A stretch of DNA of 64,000 nt from an uncultured Marinobacter sp. GTDB lineage: Bacteria; Pseudomonadota; Gammaproteobacteria; Pseudomonadales; Oleiphilaceae. The number at the start of each line of letters is the position of its first letter. The stretch's first letter is position 1. The stretch spans positions 62,001 to 126,000 of the forward strand of contig NZ_CAMYMK010000006.1 of the NCBI RefSeq assembly GCF_947259545.1. The letters are read 5' to 3'. The notes beneath the pieces were generated by a model. That model worked only from the letters and a program-made list of their open reading frames with translations, did no database searches and had not been told where the DNA came from. Made by a program: the position numbers and the translations under genes. Below are positions 25,151 to 33,899 of this stretch, piece by piece.

Positions 25151-27301
25151 TCACAAGTTCCGTGACTGCTGCAGGAGTTTGCCCGTCAATTGGCGTAACC
25201 GGGCCTCACCATCCTTCTGTCCACGACACAAACCCGCCTGCTGAAGCTCGGGCCAGGACCACCCCTGAATCACCCGCCGGCACCACAGATCCGCATCGTC
25301 ACTGGCCGCCAGGGTTCGGGACAGGCTCTGCCCCAGGCTCACTTTTCGCAGTACCGGCACCATCAGGTCATACCCCCGGTACCCGGCGGCAAAGCTGTGC
25401 AGATCCCGTCGGTCATCCACCGTCAGTGGCAGATCCCTTGCAAGATCGGCCGTCATCAACCTCAACACCCCCGGTTCCAGGTCGCGCCAGTACAGAGGGA
25501 CCAGGGTCGGCCAGTGTTCCAGCAACCGCTGTCTGAGCTTTTCGATGAGTTCCCGGGCGCCGCGCGAACTGCCAAGGAGCATCTGAATGGCGTATTCCCC
25601 ACTGCCAGCTTCCCGTTTCATACCGACACGGACCATCTTCAGTCCCGCTCGCTGCCAGAATCGCAGCAGATCCTCACTACCGCCGAAACTGGTGCCCAGT
25701 CCGTCGTACCCGTTTGCCCGGGCATAGTCGACGGCACTGTCTACCAGGCGCTTGCCAAGCCCCTGACGACGGCACTGCTCACCGACGGCGATACGCACCA
25801 CTCGCAGCCAGGATCGGGACGCCGCCTCGGCAAACCCGCTGTGATTGGCCAGGGACTGTGGCAACAGGTGACCGCGCACACGTCGTTCACCCCGCATCAC
25901 CTGTTCCGCCAATTCCGGTGCCAGGTTGCCCTCTCGGGCAGCCCAGAGCACGCCAGACATTTGGCCATTGATCATCAGCCGCCAGCTGATGACACCGGGA
26001 TCATCCAGCCACTGCCGAAGATCCGCAGGTGTCGTCCGGTAATGCGCATTCACCAGCAGGCCAAAGGATTCCGACAGCTCCTGCTCACTGGCCTGGGCCG
26101 GGGTCCAGGGCTCAATAACCACCTTTCCATCAGCGGGCACCTGTTGAGGGGCATCCGCGTTCAGTAGAAACAGCCGGGCAATCAGTGGCTCAAGCGGATC
26201 CGTTGTTGACCAGCGGATAGGCGCTTTCAGCGTTATCTCACGCCATTGCGGTGTCCTGGCATTGAGTACCTGACGAAAACGGATGGCGAACCCGCGACCC
26301 GATCCCTCATAACCATGAACGGTAGTAGCGAACACCACCCGGGGCCAGCCGGTCAGGATCTGCGTCAGACGGTGTGCCGGCAGGGCTGCGGCTTCATCCA
26401 CCATCACCAGTTCGGCCTCAGGCGCCTGGGCCAGCAACTGATCGGGTGGCAGAAAGCTCAAACGTTGACCATCCGTCAGCACCAGAGCCGTATCGGAGCT
26501 ATCGGCACTGAGACTGTCTCCCGCCGCCAGGCGTGCATGGTGGAACAGGGTATCCACCGCCTGAGCGCTGGGAGCGGTGACCACCACATGCTTTCTACCC
26601 TCTTTCAGCAGCCTGATGGCAGCAATCCCCAGTGCTGCAGATTTGCCCCGACCACGGTCTGCCGTTATCACCAGTGGACGCCGGCGATGGCCCTGACCGG
26701 TGCGCACAATCGCATCGACGGTCTGTTGCTGATCCGGCGTCCGGGTGATCTCAAAAGGCGCCACCGGATCATCAAGCCCAGGTAACCGGGGGCCGTGCCC
26801 CAGCTCCGGGTTTACGCGGATGACTTCCGGTGAGGCGGCCAGGATCGCAGACATTCTGGCGGCAAACGGGTGATGCTGGACGTCATCGAGGCCGGTACGC
26901 CGGTAATCCGGATCGTCAAAACCGGCCCATTGCTCCAGTGGCGGCATTAGCCAGAACAACAACCCGCCCGCTTTCAAGGTGCCGGCGAGAGCCGCCAGAC
27001 AGTCCGGAGGGTTACCGTGCCAGCCGTCCCAGACCACCACGTCCAGCTCACGCCCCAACCACTGCCGGGCCTGCTGCGGCGGCACGGGAACCAGTCGTTC
27101 ATCCGGCGAGGCATCACGCGTACCGGTCCAGACGCCCGATTGCATCGCCAACACTGGCAGCAATTGTCGTAGCCAGCTTATGGCGCTGGCCTGCTCCCCT
27201 TCCACCAGCACAAGGCGGCGCTCACCCCTGACCGCAAGCTGGGCCTGCAAAGTCTGCCAGCAGGCGACATCGGGTTTCAGGGTGTCTTGCCTGTGCCCCA
27301 T
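25151..27301 (-). CDS. tmcA: tRNA(Met) cytidine acetyltransferase TmcA
   Basis: TmcA uses ATP and acetyl-CoA to acetylate cytidine 34 of elongator tRNA-Met, which protects AUA/AUG decoding. The 716-residue protein has the N-terminal DUF1726 domain, a RecD-like helicase domain with Walker A ITADRGRGKSAALG (about residue 217) and Walker B MVDEAAALP, and a GNAT acetyltransferase domain with VAVGEQCRRQGLGKRLVDSA-like motif (about 500-520). The tRNA-binding tail is present. Its ATG shares its first base with the TAA stop of the preceding gene, so the two are probably translated together. Confidence 0.95.
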   Translation of the reverse strand: MGHRQDTLKPDVACWQTLQAQLAVRGERRLVLVEGEQASAISWLRQLLPVLAMQSGVWTGTRDASPDERLVPVPPQQARQWLGRELDVVVWDGWHGNPPDCLAALAGTLKAGGLLFWLMPPLEQWAGFDDPDYRRTGLDDVQHHPFAARMSAILAASPEVIRVNPELGHGPRLPGLDDPVAPFEITRTPDQQQTVDAIVRTGQGHRRRPLVITADRGRGKSAALGIAAIRLLKEGRKHVVVTAPSAQAVDTLFHHARLAAGDSLSADSSDTALVLTDGQRLSFLPPDQLLAQAPEAELVMVDEAAALPAHRLTQILTGWPRVVFATTVHGYEGSGRGFAIRFRQVLNARTPQWREITLKAPIRWSTTDPLEPLIARLFLLNADAPQQVPADGKVVIEPWTPAQASEQELSESFGLLVNAHYRTTPADLRQWLDDPGVISWRLMINGQMSGVLWAAREGNLAPELAEQVMRGERRVRGHLLPQSLANHSGFAEAASRSWLRVVRIAVGEQCRRQGLGKRLVDSAVDYARANGYDGLGTSFGGSEDLLRFWQRAGLKMVRVGMKREAGSGEYAIQMLLGSSRGARELIEKLRQRLLEHWPTLVPLYWRDLEPGVLRLMTADLARDLPLTVDDRRDLHSFAAGYRGYDLMVPVLRKVSLGQSLSRTLAASDDADLWCRRVIQGWSWPELQQAGLCRGQKDGEARLRQLTGKLLQQSRNL

Positions 27302-27678
27302 TAACTGAGATCAATCCCGCAGGACTTGAGATCGGCCAGATTGCAGTTCTCCAGCGCTGCCTGATGAGTGGCTCGCAGTCGGACTCTCGGGGCAACGCCC
27401 GCCTCGAAAGCCTCTTGCCACCTGGCGGCACACAGGCACCAGTTATCACCGGGTTTCAGGCCGGGAAATCCGAAAGCGGGTACCGGCGTGCTGAGATCGT
27501 TACCACGGGATCTGGAGAATGCCAGAAAGTCTTGAGTGACAACGGTACAGACCGTGTGGGATCCGAAATCATCCGGACCGGTGTTACAACAGCCATCGCG
27601 GTAAAAACCGGTTTCAGGATCGGTGCTGCAGGTTTCGAGCTTTTCGCCCAACACGTTTATTGATTCGTAGTTCTGCAT
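27301..27678 (-). CDS. DUF2237 family protein
   Basis: A 125-residue soluble protein of a widespread family with no established function. The typical blocks are NVLGEKLETCSTDPETGFYRDGCCNTG, then DDFGSHTVCTVVTQDFLAFSRSRGNDLSTP, and PGDNWCLCAARWQEAF near residue 78-95. Several conserved cysteines (two adjacent, one CLC) could bind a metal or form disulfides. It immediately precedes tmcA with a one-base overlap (TAATG), so a link to tRNA modification or translation is possible but is only inference. Confidence 0.85.
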   Translation of the reverse strand: MQNYESINVLGEKLETCSTDPETGFYRDGCCNTGPDDFGSHTVCTVVTQDFLAFSRSRGNDLSTPVPAFGFPGLKPGDNWCLCAARWQEAFEAGVAPRVRLRATHQAALENCNLADLKSCGIDLS

Positions 27679-27796
27679 AACGCTTGTCTTTTGCTGTGGA
27701 AGTTAACAATCGCGGCGTTCACTGTGCCCCGTAACGATCCCTGCAATTATGCGGGACTGGTATCCGTACTACTAGCCGCCCGCTACAATAGCGCCC

Positions 27797-30067
27797 ATGC
27801 CAAACCAACCCCAAAATCCCCATGCCATGGAACTGCCGGATTTTCTCACCGACGAGCAGCGCGCCATCATCACCGCAGGCTACGAGCATTCGGTGATTAC
27901 CGCCGTGGCCGGCAGTGGCAAGACCTCTACCCTGGCCTGGCGCATTCGCTACCTGTTGGAACAGGGCCACGACCCCGATCGCATGCTGGTGCTGATGTTC
28001 AACCGCAGCGCGCGGGCGGACTTTGAACGCAAGCTGCAGGAAGTAACCCGGAATCGGGGTCTGGCAACCCCGGAAATCCGTACCTACCACGCCATGGGGC
28101 TGCGACTTTACAAACGGTTTGTGCGGGAAGGCTATCTGCCGGGGTTTTCCGACAAGATTCTGAGCGAGCAGGAAATCAGTTATCAGGCCTGGCAACTGAC
28201 CCGGCGACTGGCACCGGAAGACCTGGCCGATGACATTCGCCGCAACAAGAAAGACTTTGTGGAAACTGCCACCAGCTTCATTGATCTGGTGAAAACCACC
28301 CTGTCACCGGTGGACGTGGTCTTTGAGGAACTGGGCTATTCCGACAAGCATCGCTACCTGATCGACCTGTTCCACAGCTTCGAGCAGTGGCGCAAAGGCC
28401 AGAGCCGGATAAGCTACGCCGACATGCTGTATGAACCAGTGATGGCAATTCACCAGAACCCGCCGTTGCAGCGCCTGGTCGGCAACAAGATGGACCTGAT
28501 TCTGGTGGATGAATACCAGGACACCAACGAAATCCAGCACCTGCTGCTGCGTTACGTCGCCGGCGAACGGGCCCGCGTGACCGTGGTCGGGGATCCGGAT
28601 CAGACCATCTATGAATTCCGTGGCGCCAAGCCGGAGTTCATCCTCAAACGCTTCAGTGATGAGTTCGAAAGCCCGCTGGAACAGACCCTGAGCTACAGTT
28701 TCCGTTACGGCCATCAGGTCGCGCTTCTGGCCAACCACCTGATCTGCCACAACACCGGTCGCAAGGACGTGCTCTGCCACTCCCATCCCTCCACACCGGA
28801 CACCGGTATCGCCCTGCACGAATCCGGCAGTGACAGCGACACCGTGCTGGAAATCCTCCAGCAGCAAGCTGCGGAGCAGCGGGCAGACACCGCCATTCTG
28901 TTCCGGGTCTGGAGCCAGAGCGTGCCCATTGAGCTGAAACTGTTGGCCAGGCAGATCCCTTACCGCATCGACGCTGGCAAGGGCGCCCTGTTCAGCCGTG
29001 AAATCCAGGCGGTTGGCGCATTGCTGACGGTCATTGCCGGAAAGCTGGAAAAACTGCCGCCAGAGGACCGACTGACCGTCGCGCGACAACTTCTGCGTTT
29101 CCCCCACGTTGGTCTGAAGGAACCGGAACTGGAGCAGCTCGCCAGCTTCCTGTCCGGTTTCGGCACCGGGTGGCACGAACGGCTGCTGGCCCTGGACTTC
29201 GATGCACTGGCGCCCATGGCGGCAAAAAAGCTGCGGAAGTTGGGCGAGGTACTGGCCCGTCTGCAAGGCTATGGTGGGCCGGTGTCCAATGCGATTGCGG
29301 TTTATGCCGAACACACGGACCTGTACGAGGGCATTCGCAGCCTCGCACTGACCCACGAAGCCGCGGATGAACGCATCGATACCATTCACGGCTTCCGGGA
29401 CTACCTGAAGGGCCTCGACGTGGATGCCACCGGAGCCCTGCAACACCTCAAAGCGCTGAAAAAACAGGCCAGCGAAACCGCCAGCCACGGCGTACTGTTA
29501 TCCACCATCCATCGCACCAAGGGGCTGGAGTGGCCAACCGTCATCCTCCCCGGGCTACAGGAAAAATACCTGCCCTATAGCCCCCGTGCCGAGGACGATC
29601 CCCGCGCCTTTATGGAGAGCGAACGGAGGCTGCTTTACGTCGCCATGACCCGGACGCGGAAACAGCTGCACCTGATCACTCGCCCAGCAAGCACGCAGCC
29701 CCACCTCGATGGTGACCTGGGCCCAAGCCGGTTCATTCCTGAGCTGTGTTTTCCCCTGTCTGCGGAGCTGGGCACCTGGCTTGACCAGAGGACTGCCGGA
29801 GACCAGGCCTTCCGGGCGAACTCGCCACTGACCCAGGTTGCCAATCGATATGCGGACCGCGAGGCAGTGACACTCGAAGGCTCGCAACAGGATATCAAAG
29901 CCTGCGGTGCACCACTGTGGGCCCGCGATCGACTGAGTCACGCAATATTCGGGGAGGGTGTGGTCATATCGGAAGATGACAGCTCGTTCGAAGTGCGCTT
30001 CGACTCCGGCGAAACCCTGAACTTCAGCAAGAAAAGCGCGCACCTTTACTTTACCGTAGTGGCCTGA
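27797..30067 (+). CDS. UvrD/Rep-family DNA helicase (second paralogue)
   Basis: A superfamily 1 helicase of 756 residues, distinct from the UvrD in this window. Motif I is AVAGSGKTSTLAWRIR (about 39), motif II ILVDEYQDTNE (about 236), motif III VVGDPDQTIYEFRGA, motif IV TLSYSFRYG, and motifs V/VI LLSTIHRTKGLEWPTVILPG and LLYVAMTRTRKQ. The last 50 residues resemble the UvrD C-terminal Tudor-like fold (RLSHAIFGEGVV). Its specific DNA role is unknown. No Shine-Dalgarno precedes either candidate ATG (27797 or 27827). TACAAT at 27784-27789 could be a -10 box, which would favour the second start. Confidence 0.88.
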   Translation: MPNQPQNPHAMELPDFLTDEQRAIITAGYEHSVITAVAGSGKTSTLAWRIRYLLEQGHDPDRMLVLMFNRSARADFERKLQEVTRNRGLATPEIRTYHAMGLRLYKRFVREGYLPGFSDKILSEQEISYQAWQLTRRLAPEDLADDIRRNKKDFVETATSFIDLVKTTLSPVDVVFEELGYSDKHRYLIDLFHSFEQWRKGQSRISYADMLYEPVMAIHQNPPLQRLVGNKMDLILVDEYQDTNEIQHLLLRYVAGERARVTVVGDPDQTIYEFRGAKPEFILKRFSDEFESPLEQTLSYSFRYGHQVALLANHLICHNTGRKDVLCHSHPSTPDTGIALHESGSDSDTVLEILQQQAAEQRADTAILFRVWSQSVPIELKLLARQIPYRIDAGKGALFSREIQAVGALLTVIAGKLEKLPPEDRLTVARQLLRFPHVGLKEPELEQLASFLSGFGTGWHERLLALDFDALAPMAAKKLRKLGEVLARLQGYGGPVSNAIAVYAEHTDLYEGIRSLALTHEAADERIDTIHGFRDYLKGLDVDATGALQHLKALKKQASETASHGVLLSTIHRTKGLEWPTVILPGLQEKYLPYSPRAEDDPRAFMESERRLLYVAMTRTRKQLHLITRPASTQPHLDGDLGPSRFIPELCFPLSAELGTWLDQRTAGDQAFRANSPLTQVANRYADREAVTLEGSQQDIKACGAPLWARDRLSHAIFGEGVVISEDDSSFEVRFDSGETLNFSKKSAHLYFTVVA

Positions 30068-30219
30068 TTGGCCAGAGTCCTTTAAGGTCTGTCTTGCGTA
30101 CAATGCGTTTCGTGTAGTTTTTTTTGTTTTTTTGAAACCTGTCACGCAATTTTAGCGTCAAGGCACTTGAAGCAACTCTCAAAAGTCGCTTTTAACGATA
30201 ACCGAACAGGAGGTTCTGC

Positions 30220-31413
30220 ATGAACATCATGCGCCCACTTACCGTGGCCACTCTGGCTGCAGCCATTGCCACTCCGGCCCTGGCCGAAGATCAGCAGACA
30301 ATCTACGTTAACCCGTTTGCCGCCTATCAGTATTTTGGTGACAAGCGCGATCTGAGCGAGACCGGCACCTTCGGCGCTGGCCTGGAGTACCGGTTCCTCC
30401 CGAACTGGGCGGTTGAAGCGGTTTTCTCCCGTGCCGATGCCGATCGCAAGTACGTGGATGGCTCGTCTGACTTTGAAGAAATTCGCCTCGACGGTACTTA
30501 CTACTTCGCCGGACAGGATGAAGCGTGGAACCCATACGTTTCTCTGGGCGCGGGCCATGCAGACTTTGGTAATGACGTTCTGGCTGTACAGACAGCAGGT
30601 TCCGACCACGATGAAACCCGCGTTAACGTAGGCGCAGGTATTCGTTACAACATCAGCGATATGGTCTCCATTCGCGGTGACCTGCGCGAATTCCACGGCA
30701 TCGACGAAAGCACATTCGATACCCAGGTATCCCTGGGCCTGAGCCTGGCCTTCAACCGCACCACGTCGGACCCGAAACCGGCGGATGCGGATAATGATGG
30801 CGTAGCGGATAACCGTGACCAGTGCCCCGGCACTCCGGCCGGTGCCTCTGTAGACAGCGCCGGATGCGAGCTTGACGGTGACAATGACGGCGTTGCAGAC
30901 AGCCGCGACGAGTGTCCGAACACACCGGCCGGTGCCAGCGTTAACATGAAGGGCTGCGAACTGGACAGCGACAACGATGGCGTGGTCGACAGCAAAGACC
31001 AGTGCCCGGGCACTGCAGCCGGCGCCAAGGTTGATGACACTGGTTGTGAAGGCGTGACTGAAACCGTGGAAACCATCGATCTGCGCGTTCAGTTCCCTAA
31101 CAACAGCGCCGAGATCGATGATACCTACGACGCGGAAATCCAGAAGGTTGCCGATTTCATGGCTGAGTACCCGGAAACAACCGTGGAAATCGCCGGTCAC
31201 TCTGACAGCATCGGCGATGCCGGCTACAACCGCGACCTGTCCCAGCGTCGTGCGGAGGCCGTCGCCAACCGTCTGACAGAGTCACTGGGTGTTGATGCCG
31301 ATCGCGTAAGCGCCATGGGTTACGGTGAAGCAGAGCCGGTCGCCAGCAACGATACGCCGGCAGGCCGCGCCCAGAACCGTCGGGTTGAAGCCCGCATCCA
31401 GGTTAGCCGCTGA
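30220..31413 (+). CDS. OmpA/OprF-type outer-membrane protein with calcium-binding thrombospondin-3 repeats
   Basis: A 397-residue outer-membrane protein. Residues 1-22 are a signal peptide (cut after ALA). An eight-strand beta-barrel fills about 25-190. Three copies of an acidic Asp-rich repeat follow (DNDGVADNRDQCPGTPAGA and close variants, about 192-290), each with paired Cys, typical of thrombospondin type 3 repeats that bind calcium. The C-terminal OmpA domain (about 300-397) has the peptidoglycan-binding pattern TVEIAGHSDSIGDAGYNRDLSQRRAEAV. It probably anchors the outer membrane to the cell wall. AGGAGG lies six bases before the ATG, and a strong terminator follows. Confidence 0.92.
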   Translation: MNIMRPLTVATLAAAIATPALAEDQQTIYVNPFAAYQYFGDKRDLSETGTFGAGLEYRFLPNWAVEAVFSRADADRKYVDGSSDFEEIRLDGTYYFAGQDEAWNPYVSLGAGHADFGNDVLAVQTAGSDHDETRVNVGAGIRYNISDMVSIRGDLREFHGIDESTFDTQVSLGLSLAFNRTTSDPKPADADNDGVADNRDQCPGTPAGASVDSAGCELDGDNDGVADSRDECPNTPAGASVNMKGCELDSDNDGVVDSKDQCPGTAAGAKVDDTGCEGVTETVETIDLRVQFPNNSAEIDDTYDAEIQKVADFMAEYPETTVEIAGHSDSIGDAGYNRDLSQRRAEAVANRLTESLGVDADRVSAMGYGEAEPVASNDTPAGRAQNRRVEARIQVSR

Positions 31414-31433
31414 TAGAAATCTCGGCTATCCTC

Positions 31434-31460
31434 AAAAAGGCGCCTTCGGGCGCCTTTTTT
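31434..31460 (+). terminator. Rho-independent terminator of the OmpA-type gene
   Basis: AAAAAGGCGCC, loop TTCG, GGCGCCTTTTTT: an 11-bp stem with an ultrastable tetraloop and T-run, 20 bases after the stop. Confidence 0.95.
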
Positions 31461-31479
31461 ATTGACTCAGGAAAGTCCC

Positions 31480-31962
31480 ATGACCCCCTTCCGGTTTCTG
31501 TTCTTGGCATCCTTGGCGCTGTCCACAGCCACTCAGGCTCAGATTTATCGCTGTAACACCGATACCGGCCCCAGCTTTTCCGACCAGCCCTGCAGCGACA
31601 ATGCTGAAACGATCACCATCAGAGACAACCACATTGGCGGCAACTTTGCCGACAACCTGCCACCAGAACCGAACACCACAGAGGAAACGGAGGACAGGCA
31701 ACAGTCTTCCAGTACCCAGGATGAAAGCACCTGCCGCTTCATCAATTCAACCGATCTGCGCACCTACCTGACCCGCAACCAGGTGGTGAAAGGCATGACC
31801 AAAGACCACGTACTGAGGGCCTTTGGACGCCCGCCCGAAACCTACCCGACACCACAGGAAACCTGGGTGTACCACACCCGATACTATGGCGCGTTGTACG
31901 AGCTGACCTACGTGTACTTCAAGGATGGCTGTGTGGAGCAAGTGGAGTACCGCAAGCCCTGA
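31480..31962 (+). CDS. DUF4124 domain-containing periplasmic protein
   Basis: A 160-residue exported protein. A signal peptide covers about residues 1-20 (cut after TQA), then the DUF4124 pattern QIYRCNTDTGPSFSDQPCSDNA with two Cys. A polar, Gln/Ser/Glu-rich linker (about 65-85) leads to a C-terminal BamE/SmpA-like segment (NQVVKGMTKDHVLRAFGRPPETYPTPQETWVYH), a fold found in outer-membrane assembly proteins. The function is not established. AGGAAA lies six bases before the ATG at 31480; the frame is open to a TTG at 31462. Its 3' end overlaps the convergent methyltransferase gene by 44 bases. Confidence 0.82.
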   Translation: MTPFRFLFLASLALSTATQAQIYRCNTDTGPSFSDQPCSDNAETITIRDNHIGGNFADNLPPEPNTTEETEDRQQSSSTQDESTCRFINSTDLRTYLTRNQVVKGMTKDHVLRAFGRPPETYPTPQETWVYHTRYYGALYELTYVYFKDGCVEQVEYRKP

Positions 31963-33193
31963 CGGCGTCGACCAGAATATTACGGGGGGTCAACGCACGG
32001 TCACAGAAAGTCCCCACCATGACCTGATACCCCTGTTCTTCCAGAAACAGCGCATAATCCAGCACCATCCAGAGTTCCAGTGGCCGACGAAACAGGTGGC
32101 GTACCAGGTCGTGGCGACGCACCTGCGATAATCGCCGCTCACCAAAACGCTGCCAATGGTGAAAATCGATCCCTGCCGGCAATGCCACCCCTCTCTTTTC
32201 CGCAGCCCAGCGACAGAAGGTCTCAAAATCCGCACCCGCCAGCCGCGCCGGATGCGAGGGCACTGGCAAGTAATCATCCACGCCGCGCAGAGCCCGCTGC
32301 AATCCATCAAACCCCAGGCGCCAACCGCTGATGCGCGCGGTTTCCGCCCTCACCCGCGCCGGCGCGGTCACCGTTTCCTGAACCGCCAGCCGCAATTCAT
32401 TGCGGTTCAGCGCCAGCGCCTCGCCGCAGGCCCTGGCGCGATCCGACATCGGTCGGTAGTCCGCCGTGGCCGTCAGGTGATAACAGCACGGAGAGAAGCT
32501 CACCCTGGCTGCGCTGTGTTCGGAAGCCTTGCGAATCAACCGTCGGTGCAAATCCCCGCAGGCGTGAAGCGCCACACCGTGAACGCTCTCAGACAGGGTG
32601 AGGTCCGGGGCCATCACATCCTGGCGATGCAGGGTAACATCGTCATTGAAGCGGCGAACCAGACGGTTGCCATCCATCACCAGTGCGTCATTCCACTCCA
32701 ACCCTGTGACTGGCGCGGGGCTTTGTGCCGCAAGTGTTCGGGCAAGATGCCCCTTTCCGCAGCACCAGTCGAGCACCGGGTGAGCCAGGGGCTGGACGGC
32801 GGCGGCGAACGCACCGGCCTGCAGACGCTTGCGCCCGGGCATATCGGTGGCACGGGTTTCCGGCAGGGTGCTGGCCGCCACAATTTCCTGCTGATCGGTC
32901 ATTGGCGGCAGCGTCACCAGCGATTGTCTTTCGCCGAGCGATGGCAGGAATTCGCTCAGCCGCTCCGCCAGCCGTTCCGGGTGCTCGTCAAAGAGCTTAC
33001 AGGCACGGTCACTGAGCCCTTCGATATAACGGGCAAGCTCAGGGTACTGCACCGTCCAGTCAGGCCGCGGATCAGTAAACGGCGCCGTTCGCCACAGTGC
33101 CTGATGCGCTGACAGCCACTGGTTGAGTTGCTGCCAGTGCTTGTAAACACTTTCTGCCGGGTCGTGTAAACTCGCCGCCGGAGGTATTGTCAT
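31919..33193 (-). CDS. SAM-dependent methyltransferase (Methyltransf_32-like)
   Basis: A soluble protein of 424 residues. The SAM-binding loop is LDWCCGKGHLARTLA (about 140-155), followed by LHACGDLHRRLIRKA and SFSPCCYHLT. The GKGH, HACGD and PCCYH set is typical of the Methyltransf_32 family, some members of which modify tRNA or rRNA; the substrate is not known. Start chosen at 33193, where its ATG overlaps the ATG of the divergent RNA methyltransferase gene in a CATG. The frame is open further upstream to 33310 inside that gene. Its 3' end overlaps the DUF4124 gene by 44 bases. Confidence 0.8.
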   Translation of the reverse strand: MTIPPAASLHDPAESVYKHWQQLNQWLSAHQALWRTAPFTDPRPDWTVQYPELARYIEGLSDRACKLFDEHPERLAERLSEFLPSLGERQSLVTLPPMTDQQEIVAASTLPETRATDMPGRKRLQAGAFAAAVQPLAHPVLDWCCGKGHLARTLAAQSPAPVTGLEWNDALVMDGNRLVRRFNDDVTLHRQDVMAPDLTLSESVHGVALHACGDLHRRLIRKASEHSAARVSFSPCCYHLTATADYRPMSDRARACGEALALNRNELRLAVQETVTAPARVRAETARISGWRLGFDGLQRALRGVDDYLPVPSHPARLAGADFETFCRWAAEKRGVALPAGIDFHHWQRFGERRLSQVRRHDLVRHLFRRPLELWMVLDYALFLEEQGYQVMVGTFCDRALTPRNILVDAVRACGTPLAPHSHP

Positions 33194-33899
33194 GCAACTG
33201 GCCTTTGTACTTGTTGAACCCAAGGTTCCCGAAAATGTCGGAGCGGCTGCCCGTGCCCTGTGCACCATGGGCTTTGGCGAGCTCTGGCTGGTCAACTCCG
33301 ACCTGCACACCCGCCCGGAAGCCCACTGGCTGGCCCATGGCAGCGATCATATTCTGGATAATGCGCGCATTTTCCCTGATCTGGCGGCGGTAAGAAACTC
33401 CGTAGACCTGCTGATGGGTACATCCGCCAAACCCCGGCACCAGCGTCAGGACTGGCACGAGCCCTCGCGGTTGCGGGCGGTGCTGGCCAGCAAGGGCTCC
33501 TCGGTGGCCACGGCAGCTCTGGTGTTCGGCCGGGAGGATCGGGGGCTGTCCAATGAGGAACTGGCGTTGTGTGATCTGCTGACCGGCATCCCCATGAAGG
33601 TAGCCTATCCCTCCCTGAACCTTGCCCAGTCGGTGATGCTGTATGCCTGGGAAATGTCCGGGCTTTCCGTCTCCACCACATCCGAAAAAGAATCGGAGTC
33701 CAGCACCGCCCGGCTTGGCGCCCTCAGGCAGCGGCTGGAGACGTTATTGCCGACCCTGGACACGCCGGCCGAGGGGAAATTGTCCCATTGGGTTTTCCAG
33801 CGGTTGCCATTGCTTACTGACCGGGATATCGGATTCGTTCATACCTTGTGCGGCAACATAGAGCGCGCAGTCGCTGCGAAGAAGAGCCGCACTGACTGA
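33192..33899 (+). CDS. lasT: SpoU/TrmH-family RNA 2'-O-methyltransferase, LasT/TrmJ type
   Basis: A 235-residue SPOUT methyltransferase closest by eye to E. coli LasT (YjtD), itself related to TrmJ. It opens LAFVLVEPKVPENVGAAARA (motif 1), has ALVFGREDRGLSNEELALCD (motif 2) and IPMKVAYPSLNLAQSVMLYAWE (motif 3), forming the trefoil-knot SAM site. E. coli LasT is a predicted tRNA/rRNA methyltransferase with no proven target. GGAGG lies seven bases before the ATG. Its start codon overlaps that of the divergent methyltransferase, so each gene's Shine-Dalgarno and probably its promoter lie inside the other coding region. Confidence 0.85.
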   Translation: MQLAFVLVEPKVPENVGAAARALCTMGFGELWLVNSDLHTRPEAHWLAHGSDHILDNARIFPDLAAVRNSVDLLMGTSAKPRHQRQDWHEPSRLRAVLASKGSSVATAALVFGREDRGLSNEELALCDLLTGIPMKVAYPSLNLAQSVMLYAWEMSGLSVSTTSEKESESSTARLGALRQRLETLLPTLDTPAEGKLSHWVFQRLPLLTDRDIGFVHTLCGNIERAVAAKKSRTD

